Shown: positions 1 through 9,385, counted from the first letter of the stretch. The stretch is 64,000 nt of DNA from Pseudomonas kribbensis (GCF_003352185.1 NZ_CP029608.1:558001-622000), one strand, 5' to 3'. The notes: generated from the letters alone by a model not told the origin. Numbers and translations are program-made.

Positions 1-26
1 TCGCGAGCAAGCTCGCTCCCACAGGG
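1..26. repeat. REP element (partial, at window edge)
   Basis: A GCGAGC-AAGCTCGC hairpin followed by TCCCACAG, the core of the Pseudomonas REP family (GTGGGAGC read on the other strand). It lies just past the dipA stop codon and may continue outside the window. Confidence 0.65.
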
Positions 27-46
27 TTAGGGGGGGATTATGGGAT

Positions 47-2743
47 TTAGAGGCAGAGCGGGCCGCGCGGGTAGCGCTTGAGCGCCTGGATCAGCTCGCC
101 GCCCGGAATCGGCCGGTCGAACAGGTAGCCCTGGCCGACATCGCAGCGGTGCCGGCGCAGGAATGCCAGCTGCTCGGCGGTCTCGATGCCTTCGGCCACG
201 ACCTTGAGTTTCAGGTTGTGGGCCATGGCGATCACGGCGGAGGTGATTTCCATGTCGTCCTGGTTGTCCGGGATTTCATGGATGAAGCTGCGATCGATCT
301 TGATGATGTCGATCGGGAATTTCTTCAGGTAGCTGAGCGACGAGTAGCCGGTGCCGAAGTCGTCCATGGCCAGGGTCAGGCCCAGGCGCTTGAGCTGGTC
401 GAGCTGCAAGTGGGTGTCTTCGGTGGCTTCCAGCAGCAGGCCTTCGGTCAGCTCCAGCTCCAGCAGATTGGCCGGCAGGGCTTCTTCCTTGAGGATGTTG
501 GCGATCGAGGCCACCAGGTCCGGGTCGGAGAACTGCTTGGGTGACAGGTTGATCGCCACTTGCAGATTGCCCATGCCGGCGGCGGTCAGCGCTTTGCTCA
601 TGCGGCAGGCCTGGCGGGCGATCCACTTGCCGATCGGAATGATCAGGCCGGTTTCCTCGGCGACGCTGATGAACTGGTCCGGGCGGATCATGCCGCGTTC
701 CGGGTGATTCCAGCGCAGCAGCGCTTCCATGCCCAGCAACCGACCGCTGCGCAGGCACAGCTTCGGCTGATAGAACACGTCCAGCTCGTTCTGGGTCAGG
801 GCGCGGCGCAGGTTGTTCTCGACGAACAGTTTGTAGCTGGCCTCGGCGTTCAGCGCTTCGGTGAACACCTGCACCTGGTGTTTGCCGTTGGCCTTGGCCT
901 TGTGCAGGGCGAGGCCGGCGTTGCGCATCAGGGTCTGCGGGTCGCGGCCGTGCAGCGGCGCGCAGGCCAGGCCCACGGAGCCGGTGACGCTGATCAGCTG
1001 GTTGTCGACGAACATTGGCTTGTCGAGGGTCATCAGCAGCTGGCTGGCGATCTGCTGGCCGGCCTCAAGGTCAGTGTTGTCGAGCAACACCGCGAATTCG
1101 TTACTGGCGAACCGCGCCAGACTGCCGCTCGGGCTCAGGCTGTTGCGCAGGCGTCGGGCCAGACTGATCAGCAACTTGTCGCCGGTCTGGTGGCCGAGGC
1201 TGTCGTTGATCCGCTTGAAGTTGTCGATGTCCACCAGCAGCAGGCTGATCGGGGTATCGCTGTCTCGGGCGAAGCGTTCGTCCAGATTGCGGATAAATGC
1301 AGGCCGGTTACCGAGGTTGGTCAGGTTGTCGGTGTAGGCCAGGCGCTCGATGCGCTGCTGCGCCAGTTTGGTCTGGGTGATGTCTTCGTAGATGCCGATG
1401 TAGTGCGTCAGCTCACGGTTGTCGCCATAGACCTTGGAGATCGACAACTGGCCCCAGTAGGGTTCGAGGTTCTTGCGGCGGCTCTTGAACTCGCCCTGCC
1501 AGCTGTTGCTCTTGGCCAGCGCGGAGGGGGCGTCGAACAGCAGCTCGCTGAGGTTTTCCAGGGCCGGCAGCTCCGACAGGCGCTGGCCGTGGACTTCCTC
1601 GGTGGTGTACTGGGTGATCGCGGTGAAGCTCGGGTTGACGTACTCGACCACACCATCGCAGTTGACCAGCAAAAAGGCGTTGGCACTTTGCTCGACCGCA
1701 CGCTGGAACAGGTGCAGGGCGCTGGTGGCGGTGCGGCGATTGTGATTATTGATGACCTGGGCGAACTGATCCGCCAGCTCGCCGGCAAAGGCGATTTCGT
1801 CGGATTGCCAGGCGCGTGTCACGCCGGTCTGTTCCAGGCACAGCACGCCGACTACCTGGCCGTCGACACGGATGCTGGCGTCGAGCATGGCGTTGACATC
1901 ACGGGGGCGCAGCGCTTCGGCCATCTCCCGGGTACGCGGGTCGCGCATCGCGTTGTGCGCGTCGATGGCGCGACTGCCGTGCAGCGCCTCCATGTAATCG
2001 GGGAAACCGCTGACGTCGATCACGTCCGGCAGGATGTATTCCTGGGTGGCGCGGTGGTAGGCCGAGATCGGCACCAGTTTCTGGCCTTCGAGGTTCCACA
2101 GGCTGGCGCAGTCGATTTCGTAGATATCGCAGGCGCAGCGGGTGATCAACTCGGCGGCTTCCTGCAGGGAGTTCTGGCTGCTGTAGCGCTGGCGGGCCAG
2201 CAACAGGATCAGGTCCTGCTGGGCGCGCACCCGCTCCAGGTGCTGCAATTGTTCCTGCTGGGCGCGCTGGTTGAGCTCAAGGGCTATCTGCAGGCGCGAG
2301 TTCTGGGTTTCCAGGTCGACGGACGGCAGTGCTGGCGCCTCGTCAAATACATCGTCGACTGCCAGCAGGTAACCGCGCAGCAAGTGACGGTTGTGCTGTT
2401 TGTAGGCTTCTCCGAGTTCGAGAATGCTCAGGGCGCCGGCGGCGGTGTGCAGGGTGTAGCGCACCAGATAATGCGGGCTTTGGCCGAGTTGCTGCTGGAT
2501 CGCGTCGTGCAGTTGATAGCGCGCTTCGGGCTCCATCAGGCTGGCGTAGGGCGAACCGACCAGGGCGCAGAGTTCTACGGCCGGCTGGCCGAACTGGCGT
2601 TCGCAGTTGGGATCGAGAAACAACATCGCCCAACTGGCTTCATTCAGGCGCTCGAAACGCAGCATGCCGAGCCGCGAGGGCACAGGCAACTGCGTCACTA
2701 CCTCGGCCGCCATACGGCTGGCGGCATCGGGTTGGCTCTTCAT
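47..2743 (-). CDS. dipA: Cyclic-di-GMP phosphodiesterase DipA (PAS-GAF-PAS-GGDEF-EAL)
   Basis: Probably degrades c-di-GMP and so promotes dispersal and motility, as DipA does in P. aeruginosa. From the chosen ATG at 2743 it has 898 residues, matching the roughly 900-residue family; the reading frame stays open upstream to 2857 but that stretch is basic and family-atypical. Order seen: N-terminal PAS-like region, glutamine-rich coiled coil (about 140-185), GAF-like domain, a PAS domain with FLLVNCDGVVEYVN, GGDEF and EAL. The GGDEF signature is ASNEF, so cyclase activity is unlikely and the domain may only bind GTP. The EAL domain keeps MEALLRW, NLSPKQF, ELTEG, the DDFGTG loop, KIDRSF and AEGIET, so hydrolysis is expected. 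No transmembrane segment is evident. Identity is supported by the neighbouring aceF-aceE-glnE, the same order as PA5017-PA5014. Confidence 0.9.
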   Translation of the reverse strand: MKSQPDAASRMAAEVVTQLPVPSRLGMLRFERLNEASWAMLFLDPNCERQFGQPAVELCALVGSPYASLMEPEARYQLHDAIQQQLGQSPHYLVRYTLHTAAGALSILELGEAYKQHNRHLLRGYLLAVDDVFDEAPALPSVDLETQNSRLQIALELNQRAQQEQLQHLERVRAQQDLILLLARQRYSSQNSLQEAAELITRCACDIYEIDCASLWNLEGQKLVPISAYHRATQEYILPDVIDVSGFPDYMEALHGSRAIDAHNAMRDPRTREMAEALRPRDVNAMLDASIRVDGQVVGVLCLEQTGVTRAWQSDEIAFAGELADQFAQVINNHNRRTATSALHLFQRAVEQSANAFLLVNCDGVVEYVNPSFTAITQYTTEEVHGQRLSELPALENLSELLFDAPSALAKSNSWQGEFKSRRKNLEPYWGQLSISKVYGDNRELTHYIGIYEDITQTKLAQQRIERLAYTDNLTNLGNRPAFIRNLDERFARDSDTPISLLLVDIDNFKRINDSLGHQTGDKLLISLARRLRNSLSPSGSLARFASNEFAVLLDNTDLEAGQQIASQLLMTLDKPMFVDNQLISVTGSVGLACAPLHGRDPQTLMRNAGLALHKAKANGKHQVQVFTEALNAEASYKLFVENNLRRALTQNELDVFYQPKLCLRSGRLLGMEALLRWNHPERGMIRPDQFISVAEETGLIIPIGKWIARQACRMSKALTAAGMGNLQVAINLSPKQFSDPDLVASIANILKEEALPANLLELELTEGLLLEATEDTHLQLDQLKRLGLTLAMDDFGTGYSSLSYLKKFPIDIIKIDRSFIHEIPDNQDDMEITSAVIAMAHNLKLKVVAEGIETAEQLAFLRRHRCDVGQGYLFDRPIPGGELIQALKRYPRGPLCL

Positions 2744-2933
2744 GAAGGGAACTCGCTTGGAAATTTGCTGAACGCGCCGGGCTCTCGCCCTCTTTACTGT
2801 TGCCTGCGGCAAGGTTGCATCATTGCGGCACCGACTGACAAGAGACATGAAGGCCAAGTGCTATAAGAATATGTCGGCTGCGGCGGGCATTTCTCCAGCG
2901 GGTGGCGGAAAGTAATGCGCGATCGCCGGGAAA

Positions 2934-2969
2934 GTGCCGTTCCAGAGCCTTTCGGCATCCGGAACGGTC
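2934..2969 (-). terminator. Hairpin after the PhoD-like gene
   Basis: CCGTTCC and GGAACGG form an inverted repeat about 15-45 bases past the stop codon of the minus-strand phosphoesterase gene. There is no strong T tract, so termination is only possible. The rest of 2744-2982 holds no gene I can support and presumably contains the dipA promoter. Confidence 0.35.
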
Positions 2970-2982
2970 GTGCCGCTGGATT

Positions 2983-4392
2983 TTATCTCAACGGAATATC
3001 GATGGATTGCAGGCGTCTGCCATCGCGGTCGTGATAGTTGACCTGGATCCGCCCGGTCCCAACCACCAGGTGCGCGAAGTTGTCCTCGCTGACGACCTGG
3101 CTGGTCAGCTCGTGTCGGTATTCGCCGCCTGCGACGCGGGCCAGAGGCTGATCCAGGATGAATGTGGAAGCCTTGGCATATGGCAGCAATTTGCTGTTGC
3201 ACAGTGGCGAAGAGACGATGGTGTGCACTTCGAAATCGGAGTCTTCAGTATGCGTGAGGCGTGAGGTCAGAGAGCCATGGACATCGCCGCTGACGAAGAT
3301 GACATTCAAGATTCGGTGGGTGCGAATGACTTCCAGCAAGCGCAGCCTTTGCTCCGGGAAGGCTTTCCAGGCATCGTCGCCGTGAGCCTTGCGATCGGGA
3401 TAGAACATGACGCTGGTGACCACGAACTTGACCCGCGCCGGACTTTCGATCAGCCACTTGCACAATGCCTGCTCCTGTTCTTCATCGAGAATGCGCCGGT
3501 CAGTCGATGACAAGTTGCGGCGAGTTCGACTGTCGGTCACAAACCATTCGATATCGCCGTCGCTGAACTGATACCAGTAATGATCCAATGATGAGCGCTT
3601 GACTTGTCCGTTAGTGTCCAGTGGATGTACGGGGCTGTGACTGGCTTGATATAACTCGTAGGCTGCCATTGCGTTGCGATATAACTCATGGTCGCTTTTT
3701 CCGGCGTTGGCCGGCCAGTTGTCTTCAATCTCATGATCATCGAGGATCATGTAGGTTGATAGTCCAGACATCAAGCGCTGGATGTTTGGCTGAGAAAACG
3801 CCGCACGATACTTCTTCAGAATGTCCTGGTATTCGCGATCGGGCGCAATGATATTCAAGTCATCGACATAGATCTGGTCTCCGGTCATCAGTGCTGCACT
3901 GACCGGAGGCTGGCTGCCTTCGATCAATTGGTTGATAGAGGCGAAAATCCGGTCGCCCGATTGGGGGGAAGAGGGCTTGCCGGCAGTCATTCGCAGGTAG
4001 CGGCAGGAGCCGACAATGTAGGCCCGGTCTTGCGTTGCTTCGCTTGAGCGGGTCCGCAGACGGTAGACCTCTCGTGGCCATTGCAGTGGCAGTTCGGCGA
4101 CGCTTTCTACGGTATGTACCGGGCTCATCGGGCTGAACCACCCGGTCTGATACTCGTATTCGGTATCGGCGCACAAGTTATTTATTGCGAATACGGTGGA
4201 CATGTCGTGCAAGACACTTAAAGTCGCAAAGATGCTTTTTATCCATTGTTCTTTTCCAGACTTTCGGTAACGAATGCCTGCAAAGACCCTGGTGTTTTCC
4301 TGTTGCTCTCCGCGTATGAATATGCGTGCGTGATTAGTTGTTGTGTGGCCGATAATAGGGCCGACAGTGGGTTTTAACATGTTCGAATCCAT
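2983..4392 (-). CDS. PhoD-like alkaline phosphatase D family phosphoesterase
   Basis: A metallophosphoesterase of the PhoD type that should cleave phosphodiesters or monoesters with Ca/Fe-type metals; the substrate cannot be told. Metal-site motifs in order are VGSCRYL, MTGDQIYVDD, ILDDHEIEDNW and FVSGDVHGS. No signal peptide is visible: the protein starts directly in the PhoD N-terminal fold (VGPIIGHTTTNHARIF), unlike secreted Tat-dependent PhoD. About 469 residues from the ATG at 4392; a TTG at 4404 and an ATG at 4380 are alternatives and none has a strong Shine-Dalgarno. Base composition, especially in the upstream 150 bases, is clearly AT-richer than the flanking genes, and the gene separates dipA from aceF, which are adjacent in P. 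aeruginosa. This suggests later insertion. Family call is firm, role unknown. Confidence 0.8.
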   Translation of the reverse strand: MDSNMLKPTVGPIIGHTTTNHARIFIRGEQQENTRVFAGIRYRKSGKEQWIKSIFATLSVLHDMSTVFAINNLCADTEYEYQTGWFSPMSPVHTVESVAELPLQWPREVYRLRTRSSEATQDRAYIVGSCRYLRMTAGKPSSPQSGDRIFASINQLIEGSQPPVSAALMTGDQIYVDDLNIIAPDREYQDILKKYRAAFSQPNIQRLMSGLSTYMILDDHEIEDNWPANAGKSDHELYRNAMAAYELYQASHSPVHPLDTNGQVKRSSLDHYWYQFSDGDIEWFVTDSRTRRNLSSTDRRILDEEQEQALCKWLIESPARVKFVVTSVMFYPDRKAHGDDAWKAFPEQRLRLLEVIRTHRILNVIFVSGDVHGSLTSRLTHTEDSDFEVHTIVSSPLCNSKLLPYAKASTFILDQPLARVAGGEYRHELTSQVVSEDNFAHLVVGTGRIQVNYHDRDGRRLQSIDIPLR

Positions 4393-4404
4393 TCGAGTTA
4401 TCAA

Positions 4405-4558
4405 GAAGTTGTGTTCGAGAGTGGTAAAGTTATTTAGTTAACTTTGTTGGGGGAGATTAGTTGTCTTGCGATAAAAAATATCGATAGGAAGTCGACTGGG
4501 TTCGTGGCTTATATCAGCGCAAGTTGTAGGAAAAGTATGGGTGCGAGTTATTTCAGGC
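4405..4558 (-). promoter_or_regulatory. AT-rich upstream region of the PhoD-like gene
   Basis: An unusually AT-rich stretch (TTATTTAGTTAACTTTG, then GATAAAAAATATCGATAGG) in a GC-rich genome. It lies between the aceF terminator and the phosphoesterase start and must contain that gene's promoter, but I cannot assign exact -10 and -35 boxes. Confidence 0.35.
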
Positions 4559-4588
4559 AAAAAAAAGCCCCGCCAAACTGACGGGGTT
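4559..4588 (-). terminator. Rho-independent terminator of aceEF
   Basis: Read on the minus strand, an ACCCCGTC/GGCGGGG stem with a short loop is followed by a run of eight T. It ends the aceE-aceF transcript. Confidence 0.85.
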
Positions 4589-4628
4589 GAGGTACGAGCG
4601 TGTGGCGCTCGAAAACGTGGAACGCAGT

Positions 4629-4652
4629 CGGCCCTCCGTTGCCGGAGGGCCG
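4629..4652 (-). terminator. GC-rich hairpin just after the aceF stop
   Basis: CGGCCCTCCG-TTG-CCGGAGGGCCG is a near-perfect ten-pair stem six bases past the aceF stop codon, with no T tract. It may stabilise the mRNA 3' end ahead of the true terminator at 4559-4588. Confidence 0.5.
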
Positions 4653-4658
4653 AGCGCT

Positions 4659-6617
4659 TTACAGCAGGATGGTGCGGATGTCCGCCAGCAGATCGCCCAG
4701 ACGCTTGGTGAAGCGTGCAGCAGCGGCGCCGTTGATCACGCGGTGATCGTAGGACAGCGATAGTGGCAGCATCAGCTTCGGCTGGAAGGCTTTGCCGTCC
4801 CAGACTGGCTGGATGGTTGCCTTGGAAACACCGAGGATCGCCACTTCCGGCGCGTTGACGATCGGCGTGAAGCCGGTGCCGCCAATGTGGCCGAGGCTGG
4901 AAATGGTGAAGCAGGCGCCTTGCATCTCGTCCGACGAGAGCTTCTTGGTCCGGGCTTTTTCAGCCAGGGAAGCGGCCTCGGCGGCCAGTTGCAGCAGGCT
5001 CTTCTGGTCGACGTTCTTGATGACCGGTACCAGCAGGCCATCCGGGGTGTCCACGGCGAAGCCGATGTTCACGTATTTCTTGCGGATGATCGCCTTGCCG
5101 CTTGGCGCCAGCGAGCTGTTGAAGTCCGGCAGTTCCTTGAGCAGGTGTGCGCAGGACTTGAGCAGCAACGGCAGGATGGTCAGCTTGACGCCGGCCTTCT
5201 CTGCGACAGCTTTCTGTGCGTTGCGGAACGCTTCCAGCTCGGTGATATCCGCCGAGTCGAATTGCGTCACGTGCGGCACGTTCAGCCAGCTGCGGTGCAG
5301 GTTGGCGGCGCCGACCTGCATCAGGCGGGTCATCGGCACTTCTTCGATTTCGCCGAAACGGCTGAAGTCGACGACCGGAATCGGCGGGATGCCCGCGCCA
5401 CCGGTTGCGCCAGCAGCAGCGGCCGGTGCTTCCTTGGCCTTCTGCATCATGGCTTTGACGTAAGTCTGCACGTCTTCTTTCAGGATGCGACCGTGCGGAC
5501 CGCTGGCGCCGACAGCGCTCAGCTCGACGCCGAATTCGCGAGCCAGTTGACGCACGGCAGGGCCGGCGTGAACTTTCGCACCAGGCTTGGCTGGAGCGGC
5601 AACCGGAGCGGCAGCAGCAGGTGCAGCGGCGGCCGGAGCAGCGGCTGGCGCCGGAGCACTCGGAGCAGCAGCGGCAGCTGGAGCCGGGGCAGCAGCCGGA
5701 GCGGCGCCTTTGACTTTCAGCTTGAGAATCAGATCGCCAGTGCCGACTTCGTCGTCCAGCTTGATGGAAATGCTTTCCACCACGCCAGCGGCAGGCGACG
5801 GGATTTCCATGCTCGCCTTGTCGGATTCCAGGGTGATCAGCGACTGGTCGGCTTCAACGCTGTCGCCAGCCTTGACCAACACTTCGATGATCTTGGCCTT
5901 GCCGGCCGAACCGATGTCCGGAACGTGGATGTCCTGAACGCTGTCGGCAACCGGTGCAGCAGGCGCGGCGGCCGGAGCCGGCGCAGCAGCGGCTGGAGCA
6001 GCCGCCTGGGCCGGAGCGGCAGCCGCAGGGGCCGCAGCACCCGCCACTTCCAGATCCAGGATCAGGTCGCCAGTACCGACTTCGTCGTTCAACTTGACGC
6101 TGATGGCCTTGACCACGCCAGCGGCAGGCGACGGGATTTCCATGCTTGCCTTGTCGGATTCCAGGGTGATCAGCGACTGATCAGCCTCGACCTTGTCGCC
6201 GACCTTGACCTGGATCTCGATGATCTGGGCCTTGCCCGACGAACCGATGTCCGGCACGTGCACTTGCTGAACCGAAGCGGCAGCAGGGGCAGCGGCTGGC
6301 GCGGCAGCAGCAGGAGCGGCAGCCGGTTTGGCTTCAGCTTTTGCAGCCGGCGCAGCGGCAGGTGCTGGGGCCGCTTGCGCGGCGCCCTCGACTTCCAGTT
6401 CCAGCAGTTCGTCGCCTTCTTTCAGGCGATCGCCCAGCTTCACTTTCAGGCTCTTGATGACGCCGGCCTTCGGGGCCGGCACTTCCATGCTGGCCTTGTC
6501 CGATTCCAGGGTCAGGATGCTCTGGTCGGCTTCGATACGGTCGCCGACCTTCACAAACAGTTCGATTACTTCACCTTCACCGCTGCCGATGTCAGGTACG
6601 CGAATGAGTTCGCTCAC
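4659..6617 (-). CDS. aceF: Pyruvate dehydrogenase E2, dihydrolipoamide acetyltransferase
   Basis: E2 core of the pyruvate dehydrogenase complex, moving acetyl groups from E1 to CoA. The 652 residues hold three lipoyl domains (about 2-75, 116-190 and 232-305), each with the ESDKAS lipoylation site (first lysine K41). Long Ala/Pro linkers separate them. A peripheral-subunit-binding domain follows (about 355-392, with GRILKEDV), then the acyltransferase domain. The catalytic site reads DHRVING with H625 and N629, the Asn variant of HxxxDG also known from Azotobacter E2. P. aeruginosa AceF has two lipoyl domains, so the third is notable, and domains 2 and 3 are almost identical in DNA. The start is GTG at 6617 with GAGGAG eight bases upstream, 11 bases after the aceE stop, so the two are co-translated from one mRNA. 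Confidence 0.97.
   Translation of the reverse strand: MSELIRVPDIGSGEGEVIELFVKVGDRIEADQSILTLESDKASMEVPAPKAGVIKSLKVKLGDRLKEGDELLELEVEGAAQAAPAPAAAPAAKAEAKPAAAPAAAAPAAAPAAASVQQVHVPDIGSSGKAQIIEIQVKVGDKVEADQSLITLESDKASMEIPSPAAGVVKAISVKLNDEVGTGDLILDLEVAGAAAPAAAAPAQAAAPAAAAPAPAAAPAAPVADSVQDIHVPDIGSAGKAKIIEVLVKAGDSVEADQSLITLESDKASMEIPSPAAGVVESISIKLDDEVGTGDLILKLKVKGAAPAAAPAPAAAAAPSAPAPAAAPAAAAPAAAAPVAAPAKPGAKVHAGPAVRQLAREFGVELSAVGASGPHGRILKEDVQTYVKAMMQKAKEAPAAAAGATGGAGIPPIPVVDFSRFGEIEEVPMTRLMQVGAANLHRSWLNVPHVTQFDSADITELEAFRNAQKAVAEKAGVKLTILPLLLKSCAHLLKELPDFNSSLAPSGKAIIRKKYVNIGFAVDTPDGLLVPVIKNVDQKSLLQLAAEAASLAEKARTKKLSSDEMQGACFTISSLGHIGGTGFTPIVNAPEVAILGVSKATIQPVWDGKAFQPKLMLPLSLSYDHRVINGAAAARFTKRLGDLLADIRTILL
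5765..6185 (-). repeat. Direct repeat encoding lipoyl domains 2 and 3 of AceF
   Basis: The stretches around 5780-5850 and 6110-6180 are nearly identical; both contain CCACGCCAGCGGCAGGCGA and GGATTCCAGGGTGATCAGCG. They code for the ends of lipoyl domains 3 and 2. The matching period of about 330 bases equals one domain plus linker, a sign of recent duplication or gene conversion. Confidence 0.8.
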
Positions 6618-6628
6618 AGAGTTTCTCC

Positions 6629-9274
6629 TCAGCAGTCCAGTGGGTTGCGTTTTTCCGGGTCGATGCCGAACTTGGTAATGGCCTCGGCCACGACTTTAGG
6701 TTCGATATCGCCACGGTCAGCCAGTGCTTCCAGGGCTGCCAACACCACGAAATGACGGTCGACTTCGAAGAAATGACGCAGTTTCTTGCGGCTGTCGCTG
6801 CGGCCGAAACCGTCGGTGCCCAGGACTTTGAATTCCTTGGACGGTACCCACTGACGGATCTGCTCGGCGAACAGTTTCATGTAGTCGGTAGAGGCGATGA
6901 CCGGACCTTTACGGCCGCTCAGGCACTCTTCGACGTAGCTGCGCTTAGGCTTCTGGCCTGGTTTCAGACGGTTGCTGCGCTCTACGGCCAGGCCGTCGCG
7001 ACGCAGTTCGTTGAAGCTGGTGACGCTCCACACATCGGCGCCGATGTTGAACTCTTCACGCAGGATCTTCGCCGCTTCACGGACTTCACGCAGGATGGTG
7101 CCGGAGCCCATCAGCTGTACGTGGTGCGCCGCATCGCGGGTGTCTTCTTCGAGCAGGTACATGCCTTTCTTGATGCCTTCTTCGGCACCGGCCGGCATGG
7201 CTGGCTGCTGGTACGACTCGTTCATCACGGTGATGTAATAGAAGATGTCCTGTTGCTCTTCGGTCATCTTCTTCATGCCGTCCTGAATGATCACCGCCAG
7301 CTCGTAGCCGTAGGTCGGATCGTAGGTGCGGCAGTTCGGGATGGTGGCAGCCAGCAGGTGGCTGTGACCGTCTTCGTGCTGCAGGCCTTCACCGTTCAGG
7401 GTGGTACGGCCGGCGGTGCCGCCGATCAGGAAGCCACGGGTGCGGCTGTCGCCGGCAGCCCAGGCCAGGTCGCCGATACGCTGGAAGCCGAACATCGAGT
7501 AGAAGATGTAGAACGGCAGCATTGGCTGGTTGTGGCTGGAGTACGAAGTACCGGCGGCGATGAAGGAGCTCATGGCGCCTGCTTCGTTGATGCCTTCTTC
7601 AAGGATCTGACCTTTCTGGTCTTCCTTGTAGAACATCACCTGGTCTTTATCGACTGGCTCGTAGAGCTGGCCGACGGACGAGTAGATGCCCAGCTGACGG
7701 AACATGCCTTCCATACCGAAGGTACGGGCTTCGTCCGGGATGATCGGAACGATGCGTGGGCCGATTTCCTTGTCCTTGACCAGTTGCGCGAGGATCCGCA
7801 CGAACGCCATGGTGGTGGAAATTTCACGGTCGCCGGAACCGTCGAGGATCGCCTTGAGGGTGTCCAGATCCGGAGTCGGTACGCTGAAGCTCTGTGCGCG
7901 ACGCTGAGGCACGAAACCGCCCAGTGCGGCGCGACGCTCGGCCAGGTAACGGGCTTCGGCGCTGTTTGGCTCAGGCTTGAAGAATGGCAGGTTTTCCAGC
8001 TCTTCGTCTTTCACCGGGATGTCGAAGCGGTCGCGGAACAGCTTCAGGCTGTCGACGTCGACTTTCTTGGTGTTGTGCGCGGTGTTCTTCGCTTCGCCCG
8101 CACCGGTACCGTAACCCTTGATGGTCTTGGCCAGGATGACGGTCGGCTGTTCTTTGTGGTTGACCGCTTCGTGGTACGCCGCGTAGACCTTGTACGGGTC
8201 GTGGCCGCCACGGTTGAGTTTCCAGATCTCGTCGTCGGACAGGTCGGCAACCATCGCCTTGAGTTCTGGCGTGTTGAAGAAGTGTTCACGAACGAACGCG
8301 CCGTCTTTGGCCTTGTAGTTCTGGTACTCGCCGTCGATGACTTCGTCCATGCGACGTTGCAGGATGCCGTCGACGTCTTTGGCCAGCAGTGGGTCCCAGA
8401 AACGGCCCCAGATGACTTTGGTCACGTTCCACTGAGCACCGCGGAACACGCCCTCGAGTTCCTGGATGATCTTGCCGTTGCCGCGAACCGGGCCGTCGAG
8501 GCGCTGCAGGTTGCAGTTGATGACGAAGATCAGGTTGTCCAGCTTCTCGCGGCCGGCCAGGGAGATCGCGCCCAGGGATTCCGGCTCGTCGCACTCGCCG
8601 TCGCCCAGGAAGCACCAGACTTTCTGTTTGCCCGGCTGGATGAAACCGCGGTGCTCCAGGTACTTCATGAAGCGCGCCTGGTAGATCGCCTGGATCGGGC
8701 CCAGACCCATGGATACGGTCGGGAACTGCCAGAAGTCAGGCATCAGCCAAGGGTGCGGGTAGGACGACAGGCCCTGACCGTCGACTTCCTGGCGGAAGTT
8801 GTTCATCTGGTCTTCGGAAATGCGGCCTTCCATGAACGCACGGGCGTAGACGCCTGGCGAGGTGTGACCCTGGAAGTAGATCAGGTCGCCGCCGTGTTCG
8901 TCGGTCGGAGCCTGGAAGAAGTAGTTGAAACCGATGTCGTACAGGGTCGCGCTGGAGGCGAAGCTGGAGATGTGACCGCCCAGGTCAGAATCTTTCAGGT
9001 TCGTACGCATTACCATGGCCATCGCGTTCCAGCGTACCAGCGAGCGAATGCGGCGTTCCATGAACAGGTCGCCAGGCATGCGTGCTTCGTGGGTAACCGG
9101 GATGGTGTTGCGGTAAGGCGTGGTGATGGCGTAAGGCAGTTGCGAGCCGCTGCGGGTCGCGAGTTCGCCCATACGGGTCATCAGATAGTGAGCACGGTCT
9201 TCGCCTTCTTTGTCGAGAACCGATTCCAGGGCGTCCAGCCATTCCTGGGTTTCGACGGGATCGAGGTCTTGCAT
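6629..9274 (-). CDS. aceE: Pyruvate dehydrogenase E1 component (homodimeric type)
   Basis: Thiamine-diphosphate-dependent decarboxylation of pyruvate and reductive acetylation of E2 lipoyl groups. The 881 residues equal the usual length of homodimeric gammaproteobacterial AceE. The ThDP motif is seen as GDGECDEPES... ending NCNLQRLDGP, and the N-terminal LDPVETQEWLDAL segment that contacts E2 is present. The start is ATG at 9274 with CTGGAG upstream. First gene of the aceE-aceF operon and divergent from glnE; the intervening region carries two palindromes that are likely operators. Confidence 0.97.
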   Translation of the reverse strand: MQDLDPVETQEWLDALESVLDKEGEDRAHYLMTRMGELATRSGSQLPYAITTPYRNTIPVTHEARMPGDLFMERRIRSLVRWNAMAMVMRTNLKDSDLGGHISSFASSATLYDIGFNYFFQAPTDEHGGDLIYFQGHTSPGVYARAFMEGRISEDQMNNFRQEVDGQGLSSYPHPWLMPDFWQFPTVSMGLGPIQAIYQARFMKYLEHRGFIQPGKQKVWCFLGDGECDEPESLGAISLAGREKLDNLIFVINCNLQRLDGPVRGNGKIIQELEGVFRGAQWNVTKVIWGRFWDPLLAKDVDGILQRRMDEVIDGEYQNYKAKDGAFVREHFFNTPELKAMVADLSDDEIWKLNRGGHDPYKVYAAYHEAVNHKEQPTVILAKTIKGYGTGAGEAKNTAHNTKKVDVDSLKLFRDRFDIPVKDEELENLPFFKPEPNSAEARYLAERRAALGGFVPQRRAQSFSVPTPDLDTLKAILDGSGDREISTTMAFVRILAQLVKDKEIGPRIVPIIPDEARTFGMEGMFRQLGIYSSVGQLYEPVDKDQVMFYKEDQKGQILEEGINEAGAMSSFIAAGTSYSSHNQPMLPFYIFYSMFGFQRIGDLAWAAGDSRTRGFLIGGTAGRTTLNGEGLQHEDGHSHLLAATIPNCRTYDPTYGYELAVIIQDGMKKMTEEQQDIFYYITVMNESYQQPAMPAGAEEGIKKGMYLLEEDTRDAAHHVQLMGSGTILREVREAAKILREEFNIGADVWSVTSFNELRRDGLAVERSNRLKPGQKPKRSYVEECLSGRKGPVIASTDYMKLFAEQIRQWVPSKEFKVLGTDGFGRSDSRKKLRHFFEVDRHFVVLAALEALADRGDIEPKVVAEAITKFGIDPEKRNPLDC

Positions 9275-9385
9275 GGCTTGCTCCAGGGCGGAAAGGCTTC
9301 CAGAATCGGTTGCCTGAGTTTGCGACTGGCCTTGTGGGCAGACGATTTAAAATTCTTGGATTGCCGACAGGTTGTTCCGGCGGCG

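Noticed and set aside
560..2866. Long plus-strand open frame opposite dipA
   Set aside because: Antisense shadow; no recognisable domain, while the minus strand encodes a complete GGDEF-EAL protein.
4887..6755. Long plus-strand open frame opposite aceF
   Set aside because: Its repeats mirror the lipoyl domains and Ala/Pro linkers of the real gene.
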